From: Thermoplasmatales archaeon
GTDB lineage: Archaea; Thermoplasmatota; E2; DHVEG-1
NCBI GenBank assembly: GCA_023128855.1
Contig: JAGMDE010000039.1
Location: 1-16,639, forward strand
DNA: 16,639 nt
Direction: 5' to 3'
The notes beneath the pieces were generated by a model. That model ran no database searches and was not told the DNA's origin. It worked only from the letters and a program-made list of their open reading frames with translations. Below are positions 1 to 5,826 of this stretch, piece by piece. The position numbers were made by a program, and so were the translations under genes. Position 1 is the first letter of the stretch. Each line of letters starts with the position of its first letter.

Positions 1-173
1 CCCTACCAAAACGATATTTTGACGATCCTATGCCTCTAAAAATAGCAAAAGGACATCACATAGATAGAAAAGAATTCGATGCTCTTCTTTCTAGATACTA
101 CAAACTACGTGGATGGACAGAAGATGGACAGGTCAAAAAGGAGCGTGTCAGAGAATTGGAGGCATTGATGTGA
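1..173 (+). CDS. aor: Aldehyde ferredoxin oxidoreductase, C-terminal end only (partial at 5' side)
   Basis: The reading frame is open from base 3 and ends at TGA 171-173. It encodes about 56 residues with the typical C-terminal pattern of tungsten/molybdenum-pterin aldehyde:ferredoxin oxidoreductases: LPKRYFDDP, then G-H-x-x-D-x-x-x-F, then YYKLRGW followed by a TEDGQ turn. The family oxidises aldehydes to carboxylic acids and passes electrons to ferredoxin in the cytoplasm. The pterin and Fe-S binding parts lie outside the window, so substrate class and metal cannot be judged. Its last codon and stop (ATGTGA) overlap the GTG start of the ferredoxin that follows, so the two are translationally coupled. 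This is the only gene here that ends in TGA. Confidence 0.85.
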   Translation, partial: LPKRYFDDPMPLKIAKGHHIDRKEFDALLSRYYKLRGWTEDGQVKKERVRELEALM

Positions 174-628
174 AACGCCTCTATGTTTACCCAGAGAAAT
201 GTACTGGATGTAGAGAATGCTCTATCGCCTGCTCACTCACAAAATTTGGGGAATGCAACCCAAAGAAAGCAGCCATAACTGTTGTTAGAGATGAATTCAA
301 TCGTTATGAGTTTCCAATAGTATGTTTTCAATGTGATGATCCAGTATGTCTGAAGTTCTGCCATCAAAATGCATACGAAATCAAAGATGGAATTGTAATT
401 CGAGATGCTGATAGATGCATTGGTTGTAGACTTTGTGCTGTTCTTTGTCCTTATAATGCTGTGACTACCATTGATGATGAAATCATAAAATGTGATTTGT
501 GTGATGGTGATCCTCAGTGTGTAAAATACTGTTCTACTGGTGCTATTCAATATCTTGATGAGACTGAGGAATTAGAAAAACGACGTAAAAAGATGGCTGA
601 AAAGTTTTTAGAGATTGCTGAAAAATAA
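170..628 (+). CDS. Four-cluster ferredoxin-like electron transfer subunit of AOR
   Basis: A 152-residue protein with four cysteine groups. They are CTGCRECSIAC (Cys11,14,17,21), CFQCDDPVCLKFC (52,55,60,64), CIGCRLCAVLC (83,86,89,93) and CDLCDGDPQCVKYC (108,111,117,121). This is the arrangement of HycB/CooF-type and AOR-associated subunits carrying four [4Fe-4S] clusters. I chose GTG at 170 because GGAGG at 158-162 sits seven bases upstream, homology begins at once (VKRLYVYPEKC), and it overlaps the AOR stop. The open frame reaches back to an ATG at 113, but that stretch lies inside AOR. The likely role is accepting electrons from AOR and relaying them to soluble ferredoxin or a redox partner. 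The last 25 residues form a charged helix. A similar helix-coding stretch recurs at 3585-3635. Confidence 0.88.
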   Translation: MKRLYVYPEKCTGCRECSIACSLTKFGECNPKKAAITVVRDEFNRYEFPIVCFQCDDPVCLKFCHQNAYEIKDGIVIRDADRCIGCRLCAVLCPYNAVTTIDDEIIKCDLCDGDPQCVKYCSTGAIQYLDETEELEKRRKKMAEKFLEIAEK

Positions 629-660
629 GGCTAGTGTACAATTTTTGGCAGATAACGAAT

Positions 661-685
661 TATTTAAAGATATATTTATATATAA
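661..685 (+). promoter_or_regulatory. TATA-rich promoter region for the BPL_N-like gene
   Basis: TATTTAAA at 661-668 and TTATATATA at 677-685 are archaeal TATA-like elements in the gap after the ferredoxin. The second would place a transcript start near 705-710, about 25 bases before the preferred ATG at 732. A purine-rich AGGGGGA at 708-714 lies rather far from that ATG (17 bases) to act as a normal ribosome binding site. Confidence 0.45.
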
Positions 686-731
686 TCAAACCTATAAAAT
701 AGATTGCAGGGGGAAAAATAAAACGAAATAT

Positions 732-2630
732 ATGTTGCCAAGAAGAAGATCAAATACAAAGATTATAGCTTCCATTATAGTTATATGTTTTTTATCAGTA
801 TCTTTAAATCAATATGCTGTTAGTTCGGAGCCTTTGAATGATTCCATCCCATTATGTTACGGTTTCATTTTACCCAATGCAATATTAGACAATAAAACTC
901 TTGAAAATCAAATTTTCTGTAAAATTAGACATTTAGTTAATGATCTTTTACGTGAGGATATTTCTGTTTTTTGGACCTCATCAAATATGACAATAAATGT
1001 TAGTAAAATAAATAATGGCAAGATTGAAGAAAATTTATTGTTTGAAAAGGGTTCTTTTATCGTTCCATTTACAGGTGTTGATATCGTTGATTTGAAAATT
1101 ATTGCAATTGTTTGTGATTATAATCAAAGTAGCGAAATTGAACAAAATAACAATGCAAAGACTCCAGTGTATTTATTAAAAGAACAAATTAGTTTTGATG
1201 GATATGATTTATCTAACGTTAAAATATTAAATTTTATGAATTTTTTAACATGTGGTGAAAGCTGGTATGTAGATGTTGCTTTTAAATGTGGTTTTCTCAA
1301 TTATGATTTTGTTTACAATGATAATACTAGTAAAAAATTAGAAGATTCAGATTATAATTTATTAATCTGGCCAGGTTACGATCTTTATTATCCATCACTT
1401 TTTGCTGCCTTGGAAATAATATTAGATTTTCCCACTAGAAGAAATCGAGCGATAAGAGATTTTGTTGGCAAAGGTGGAGGTTTTGTTGGTTCTTGTCAAG
1501 CCGTTTTTATGGCTGCACGTGGAATGAAGCCACTTCCAGCATATCCATCCATTTTAACACAATATCCTAATTTACCAAGTATTGGTCTTCTGTCAATTTC
1601 TGATATTGTTACTGCTAGTGGCTTGGCTATAACTAAAGATTTAGAACAAGAAATTCTAGATAAAAATCATCCAGTTGTTTACGGCGTTGATCACTATCTA
1701 ACTGGTGGTTTTTTAATTCATGGACCAAAAATAATTAAAATTGGAGAAAGTGTAAATGTAATTGCGAATTTTAAAAATGATAGTTACCTAGATGGAACAC
1801 CAAGTATTGTTTCTAATAACTTTGGTGATGGAAAAGTTGTATTGTTTTCTCCACATTCTGAAATTAGAGATCCTGATACAGGACCAAAATTCTGGGATGG
1901 CGAAACAACTGGGACTTACAATGGTAAAAAACTAATTACCAATGCTTTTTATTATACAACAGCTCAGGGGGAAGCAGAATTAGGAGCATCAGAACCAAGA
2001 AATTTATCTTTTATTGCTGATGTATGGGATAAAACTAGAGATTTATCAGATCTATTAAATGAACAAGAAGATATCTTTGGAGAAATTGAAGCAGATATCG
2101 ATGAATCCATAGAGAATGTTGCTGATATAATTGACAGAATATATTCGATTTTAGAAACAATTGAACAAATAGGAATAGAGCAAAATGTTGATCCCGCAGA
2201 AATTAAAGATATTCTTTACTATGGTGGAAATAAATATCTACTCTATTGTTTTGATCTTATCAAAATATACCTTGAAAATACTTCTACGGCAATTCAAACA
2301 ATAGAAAAGATATATCCATTATTAGAGGATGACGCCGATTTCATTGAACAACTGGAACAGTTAAAATTTAATTTATCTATAAAGATTGGTAAAATACAAG
2401 AAATATTATCGACAAGTGCAAAAAAATTACGGGATATAGAAAATATTTTAGAAACCTATAGGAAACATCAATTGTTTCGAAAATTTATGGAAAAAATCGT
2501 AAAAAAGATATCTCATGATATCGAGATACAAACAGAATATGCTTTCCAACTCATGCCAGGAGGATATTTTAATTCATTGAAATTCTTGAGGCATCATTGG
2601 TACAATTACGAAACTAGCATATTAATTTAA
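732..2630 (+). CDS. Exported BPL_N/class I glutamine amidotransferase-like protein with helical C-terminal tail
   Basis: A 632-residue protein. I chose ATG 732 because it opens a signal peptide (MLPRRR, then a hydrophobic stretch from about residue 10 to 30). The longer frame from 615 would bury this. Residues from about 205 to 415 resemble the BPL_N domain, a DJ-1/PfpI or class I glutamine-amidotransferase fold. Visible signs are LLIWPGYDL, FVGKGGGFVGSCQA with a nucleophile-elbow Cys255, and FSPHSEI with His375 and Glu377, so a Cys-His-Glu triad is possible. From about residue 425 to 600 the sequence is charged and heptad-like (NEQEDIFGEIEADIDESIEN, then KLRDIENILE), suggesting coiled coils. 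It probably acts outside the membrane. The substrate is unknown. It has its own promoter, so its link to the AOR pair is only positional. T7 at 2635-2641 could end the transcript. Confidence 0.7.
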   Translation: MLPRRRSNTKIIASIIVICFLSVSLNQYAVSSEPLNDSIPLCYGFILPNAILDNKTLENQIFCKIRHLVNDLLREDISVFWTSSNMTINVSKINNGKIEENLLFEKGSFIVPFTGVDIVDLKIIAIVCDYNQSSEIEQNNNAKTPVYLLKEQISFDGYDLSNVKILNFMNFLTCGESWYVDVAFKCGFLNYDFVYNDNTSKKLEDSDYNLLIWPGYDLYYPSLFAALEIILDFPTRRNRAIRDFVGKGGGFVGSCQAVFMAARGMKPLPAYPSILTQYPNLPSIGLLSISDIVTASGLAITKDLEQEILDKNHPVVYGVDHYLTGGFLIHGPKIIKIGESVNVIANFKNDSYLDGTPSIVSNNFGDGKVVLFSPHSEIRDPDTGPKFWDGETTGTYNGKKLITNAFYYTTAQGEAELGASEPRNLSFIADVWDKTRDLSDLLNEQEDIFGEIEADIDESIENVADIIDRIYSILETIEQIGIEQNVDPAEIKDILYYGGNKYLLYCFDLIKIYLENTSTAIQTIEKIYPLLEDDADFIEQLEQLKFNLSIKIGKIQEILSTSAKKLRDIENILETYRKHQLFRKFMEKIVKKISHDIEIQTEYAFQLMPGGYFNSLKFLRHHWYNYETSILI

Positions 2631-2634
2631 GATC

Positions 2635-2641
2635 TTTTTTT
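2635..2641 (+). terminator. T-run terminator after the BPL_N-like gene
   Basis: Seven consecutive T bases four bases after the stop codon. Archaeal termination commonly uses such U-tracts without a hairpin. Confidence 0.45.
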
Positions 2642-2653
2642 AAAAAACATATG

Positions 2654-2688
2654 TTCGTGAGGACGTTTGCGCTAGAAGGCTTAAATAT
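2654..2688 (+). repeat. Diverged 35-base direct repeat, copy A
   Basis: This stretch matches 3539-3573 at 29 of 35 positions without gaps. Five of the six differences are transitions. Shared blocks are TGAGGA, GTTTG, CTAGAA and TAAATAT. Its right end (GGCTTAAATATTAA) also looks like a TATA element, so it may carry a promoter. Copies A and B flank the 197-residue exported protein gene. Confidence 0.6.
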
Positions 2689-2718
2689 TAATTAAATACA
2701 TAATATTTTATAAAAATA

Positions 2719-2744
2719 TATTGATACGCTGTTCGGTATCAATA
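2719..2744. promoter_or_regulatory. Perfect 9-bp inverted repeat upstream of the 197-residue exported protein
   Basis: TATTGATAC (2719-2727) and GTATCAATA (2736-2744) are perfect inverted copies around an 8-base spacer (GCTGTTCG). They lie directly upstream of a TATA-like run (ATATATATA, 2745-2753), which predicts a transcript start near 2774. The position over the BRE/TATA region suits an operator for a dimeric regulator. A hairpin in a longer transcript from copy A of the repeat is the alternative. Confidence 0.5.
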
Positions 2745-2804
2745 ATATATATACTTCCTTCGCCGGAAAAGAAAAGGACAGGCAGAGGAGGTGAAAAAGA
2801 AAAA

Positions 2805-3398
2805 ATGAAGAAGAAAATATTGATAGCAAGTTTTTTTGCAACGATAATGTTGATAGTGCCATTGACAGCCCTTGCAGGACCAGATAGTTCTCTCGCTTTT
2901 ATTAGAGAGGAAGAACAAAAAGCAGACACTAGTCCAGCAGCTACAAGTATTATAGAGTTGACAAGAGAGGAATGGGAGGATATACTTGCAGATCTTGAAG
3001 ATTTAAAGGAGCAGGACCCAGCAGTTTATCAGGTTGTGGAACAAGCATTGAATAATGCAGTTACCCTTACTTTAGACGGCGGTGCATTACTGGATTTAGA
3101 AATTATTGAAGAACAGGGCATACAACAAAACGTTAATAGCGCTCCACTCGAGACATCAACTTTTCGCTACGTTGGTTTTGTAAAAAACCTTCAGCAGGAA
3201 CCGGAGGAAGATGGAGATTGGACGGCTACAGCAGTATTATTTGTAGTCGTAATAGCTATAGATATTCCTCCATGGATTAGTGAGGTTTATCATGACAATG
3301 AAGATTTTTGGTTTGGCAACCCCCAGGGCAACCTTCCGTGGAAAATGCCTTCCTTCATTGGAGACTATTTTATCTGGCCCGAAGTGAGCTATGACTAA
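2805..3398 (+). CDS. Unrecognised secreted acidic protein
   Basis: A 197-residue protein that I do not recognise. ATG 2805 is chosen because GGAGGTG at 2787-2793 precedes it and it opens a clean signal peptide: MKKK, a hydrophobic core, then LTALAG with likely cleavage near residue 23. The earlier frame from 2721 would run through the inverted repeat. The mature part is acidic, with a Glu/Asp-rich helical segment (about residues 42-75, including LTREEWEDILADLEDLKEQ). A hydrophobic stretch near residues 145-160 (TATAVLFVVVIAIDIPPW) is followed by an aromatic, Trp-rich C-terminus (WFGNPQGNLPWKMP). The hydrophobic stretch could be a buried strand or a weak membrane anchor. There are no cysteines and no metal motif that I can see. 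It has its own promoter and sits between two copies of a 35-base repeat. Confidence 0.65.
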   Translation: MKKKILIASFFATIMLIVPLTALAGPDSSLAFIREEEQKADTSPAATSIIELTREEWEDILADLEDLKEQDPAVYQVVEQALNNAVTLTLDGGALLDLEIIEEQGIQQNVNSAPLETSTFRYVGFVKNLQQEPEEDGDWTATAVLFVVVIAIDIPPWISEVYHDNEDFWFGNPQGNLPWKMPSFIGDYFIWPEVSYD

Positions 3399-3400
3399 AC

Positions 3401-3419
3401 CTCTCTCTCTTTTTCTTTA
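3401..3419 (+). terminator. Pyrimidine-rich terminator
   Basis: A CT repeat followed by TTTTTCTTT, starting just after the stop of the 197-residue protein gene. A U-rich tract of this kind can end an archaeal transcript. Confidence 0.35.
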
Positions 3420-3473
3420 ATTTGAAATGAAACCAGTGTAAAAAATTATAGCAAAGGTGACGGGTGGGCCATA

Positions 3474-3486
3474 AAGTTTATATAAT
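3474..3486 (+). promoter_or_regulatory. TATA-like element with no intact gene downstream
   Basis: AAAGTTTATATAA is a good TATA box with a purine-rich upstream part. It points towards copy B of the direct repeat and the ferredoxin remnant, where I see no intact gene. It may be a leftover promoter or drive a short RNA. The rest of 3420-3538 shows nothing I can name. Confidence 0.3.
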
Positions 3487-3538
3487 TTCATTGATAAAAA
3501 TCCAGGACTACATTTACGAGAAATCTCCAGGAATATCT

Positions 3539-3573
3539 TTCATGAGGATGTTTGTCCTAGAAAGCCTAAATAT
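3539..3573 (+). repeat. Diverged 35-base direct repeat, copy B
   Basis: This is the partner of 2654-2688, with 29 of 35 bases the same. It is followed 11 bases later by the ferredoxin 3'-end remnant. The TAAATAT end is shared with copy A. Confidence 0.6.
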
Positions 3574-3584
3574 AGATAATATGA

Positions 3585-3635
3585 AAACGACGGAAAAAGA
3601 TGGCTGAGAGATTTCTTGAAATTAAAAAGAATTAA
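3585..3635 (+). pseudogene. Remnant of a ferredoxin 3' end
   Basis: Read from 3585, this stretch encodes KRRKKMAERFLEIKKN and then TAA. The ferredoxin at 170-628 ends in KRRKKMAEKFLEIAEK and TAA. Of the first 24 aligned bases, 23 are identical. Several later differences are synonymous (GAA/GAG, TTA/CTT, GAG/GAA), as expected of a once-coding copy. A TGA at 3582-3584 closes the frame immediately upstream, so only the tail survives. The stop overlaps the end of the oxidoreductase gene on the other strand. Confidence 0.5.
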
Positions 3636-4858
3636 AAAACAATATCTGGGGCAATCATAAGATTATCATCCAACAATCTATCTTTAATACTGCTAACGTC
3701 ACTGCCTTTTTTCATAAGACTATAAAATGTTCCAGTATTTCTAATAGTACCAATAAACTGTAGTCCTACAATTCTATTATTTTTCAAAAGAATCTTTTTC
3801 GAAAACTGAGGAGTAAAACGTGATATTGCCTTACACTTGCCAATATCTTGGGAGGTACGTCCCATAGCAACAACAGGTGTCTCAAAGATATCAAGAACAT
3901 TTACTACCTCTGCTCCATCATACTTAGTATCTTTTTCAGCTATGTTAAGACCGGCAATTCTACCTTGTTCTATCGCATTTGGCCATATGGCAAATGAACC
4001 CTGAACACCCTCAATCTGCTCCTTTACCTCTGCAATGTCACCTGCCGCAAAAATGTTCTTTTTATTTGTCTGCATCTTCGAATCAACAATAATACCATGA
4101 TTAACCTTAATCCCTGAATCTTGAATTATTTCAATGTTTGGTGTAACACCAATAGCTAGTATTACCATATCACAAATAAGTTTGTTTTTACTAAGAGTAA
4201 CATCTGTGACTTTTTTGTCACCGTTTATACTTTTCACAGAGTCATTTAATACTAGTTTTATACCATGTTCTTTTAGGATTTCTGTGATCTTATCAGATAT
4301 ATCTGAATCCAGCATTCTAGATAATATATGAGGAAGCATTTCAACAATAGTGACATTTATTCCTTGCTTTCTAAGCATTGTAGCAGTTTCAATACCCATA
4401 AAACCGCCGCCAACGATTACAGCGTGTTTAACTCCTCGCTTAATATGTTCTAAAATTCCAAGTGCAGAATCAAGCGTCCCCATAACATGGACTCCATAAA
4501 GCTCTTGGCCTTTGATACCTTTTGGAGTTATAGGTTTAGCACCTGCAGTAATAAGCAACTTATCAAATTTGATACTCTTACCTTTTGCAAGCTTTATCTC
4601 CTTATCTTTTGGAAATATCTGAAGTGCCTCAGTATTTTTCATAAATTTAGCATTGAGACGGCTATAGAACTGTTTATCAAATCGAAAAATTGTAGGTTTA
4701 TCAATTTCGCCTCCGATTAAATTTGGAAGTGAACATGGCGAATAAGCTGGATATTGCTCACGTGAGATAATGGTAATATCAGATTTTTTATCAATCTCAC
4801 GAATAGTCTGAAGTGCACTAACTCCTGCACCGCCGTTACCAATTATTACATAGTGCAA
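3632..4858 (-). CDS. FAD/NAD(P)-dependent pyridine nucleotide-disulfide oxidoreductase (NADH oxidase/CoA-disulfide reductase-like)
   Basis: A 408-residue flavoprotein with an FAD site GNGGAG (residues 7-12), an NAD(P) site GGGFMG (150-155), the LAIGVTPN hinge and the second FAD motif IFAAGDI. In YSPCSLPNLIGGEI, a cysteine falls at residue 42, the position of the redox-active Cys in NADH oxidases and CoA-disulfide reductases. I prefer TTG at 4858 because GGAG (4868-4865) lies six bases upstream and the Rossmann strand starts at once. An in-frame TTG at 4870 has no usable binding site. It is the last gene of the four-gene minus-strand operon, 18 bases after the reductase gene. Within the module it could move electrons between NAD(P)H and a thiol, ferredoxin or quinone-like acceptor. 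The family does not fix the partner. Confidence 0.82.
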   Translation of the reverse strand: MHYVIIGNGGAGVSALQTIREIDKKSDITIISREQYPAYSPCSLPNLIGGEIDKPTIFRFDKQFYSRLNAKFMKNTEALQIFPKDKEIKLAKGKSIKFDKLLITAGAKPITPKGIKGQELYGVHVMGTLDSALGILEHIKRGVKHAVIVGGGFMGIETATMLRKQGINVTIVEMLPHILSRMLDSDISDKITEILKEHGIKLVLNDSVKSINGDKKVTDVTLSKNKLICDMVILAIGVTPNIEIIQDSGIKVNHGIIVDSKMQTNKKNIFAAGDIAEVKEQIEGVQGSFAIWPNAIEQGRIAGLNIAEKDTKYDGAEVVNVLDIFETPVVAMGRTSQDIGKCKAISRFTPQFSKKILLKNNRIVGLQFIGTIRNTGTFYSLMKKGSDVSSIKDRLLDDNLMIAPDIVF

Positions 4859-4876
4859 TAAAATCTCCAACCTAGA

Positions 4877-5824
4877 TTATGCTCCAATATATTCTGGAAG
4901 TTCAGATCCTCTAATAAGAGAAACAATCGTTGAATTATAAGGTGTGGGAATACCCTTCTTTTTACCATACTTAACTATTTTATCATTGATGAAGCTTATC
5001 TCTGTAGGGTTCTTCTTTTCAATGTCAACATGCATCGAAGTTCTATGATGACCTGCCTTGTCAAGATAGCCAATGCAGAACTCTAAGAAATCTGGTTTAA
5101 AATGAACATCATTTGCTGCTGCAACTTCTATTCCTTCACGTAATATTGCTTCTGCTAGAGCTCTAGTATCTTTAAATTCCATCATCTGTTTCATTGTTCT
5201 TCTTGTAAGAGCACAAACAGGACTTAAAGCTGCATTGAGAATGATTTTCTCCCATTCATACTTCTTAATTTCAGGAGTAAAATCTGTTTCTAAATCCGCA
5301 GCAGTAATGACCTCTGCAAGCTCCTTAGCCTTTTTTTCTGCAGCAGGATCAACCATTCCAATATAGTTCGGAGCGTTGAAAAAAGACATCCTTAATTTAC
5401 CATTATCAATTAGATTTCCTGCATAGTTTACAACAATTCTTAGAGTGTTTTCTTTTCCAAATTCATCAGCAATAAGGTCCTCATTATCAAGTCCATTTTG
5501 TAAGGCAATAATTGTCATACCTGGTTTTACAACAGGTTTAAGAATAGGTAAAATCTGTGGAAGAACGGATGCCTTCACAGATATGAAAAGGTAATCAATT
5601 TTCTTGTCACTGATTTCATCAATTCCATAGCAAATATTTTTTACTGGAAATTTAACATTCATATCTTTAACACCAGTTACAGAAAGCCCGTTCTTTTTTA
5701 TTTCATCCATATGAGCTTTAAGAATATCTACAATTGTAACATCATGACCTGCTTTTTCCAGATGAGCAGCCATAATACCCCCAACTGGACCGATTCCAAT
5801 TACTCCAACTTTTAATTTTTCCAT
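4877..5824 (-). CDS. 2-dehydropantoate 2-reductase (KPR) family protein, possibly a 2-hydroxyacid dehydrogenase
   Basis: A full-length 315-residue member of the PanE/ApbA family. The N-terminal Rossmann domain has GIGPVG (residues 10-15) and the VKASVL strand. The C-terminal helical domain carries EWEKIILNAALSP with Lys193 and Asn197, at the spacing of the family's catalytic Lys and substrate-binding Asn. The family reduces 2-oxoacids to (R)-2-hydroxyacids with NADPH. ATG 5824 is preceded by AAAGGGGGA, which lies in the last codons of the ligase gene two bases upstream, so the genes are coupled. No other pantothenate gene is nearby. The context with a CoA ligase and a dehydratase-type enzyme suggests that it makes a 2-hydroxyacid for that pathway. 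Classical ketopantoate reduction for CoA synthesis remains possible. Confidence 0.85.
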   Translation of the reverse strand: MEKLKVGVIGIGPVGGIMAAHLEKAGHDVTIVDILKAHMDEIKKNGLSVTGVKDMNVKFPVKNICYGIDEISDKKIDYLFISVKASVLPQILPILKPVVKPGMTIIALQNGLDNEDLIADEFGKENTLRIVVNYAGNLIDNGKLRMSFFNAPNYIGMVDPAAEKKAKELAEVITAADLETDFTPEIKKYEWEKIILNAALSPVCALTRRTMKQMMEFKDTRALAEAILREGIEVAAANDVHFKPDFLEFCIGYLDKAGHHRTSMHVDIEKKNPTEISFINDKIVKYGKKKGIPTPYNSTIVSLIRGSELPEYIGA

Positions 5825-5826
5825 AC

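Noticed and set aside
233..550. Minus-strand open frame opposite the ferredoxin
   Set aside because: It is a shadow of the cysteine-rich ferredoxin gene, without a ribosome binding site or recognisable protein.
3542..3607. 21-codon frame ATG to TGA (MRMFVLESLNIDNMKT...) in copy B of the repeat
   Set aside because: Copy A codes for a shorter, differing peptide that stops after about 14 codons. The differences between the copies are not synonymous, and the frame overlaps the ferredoxin relic in another frame.
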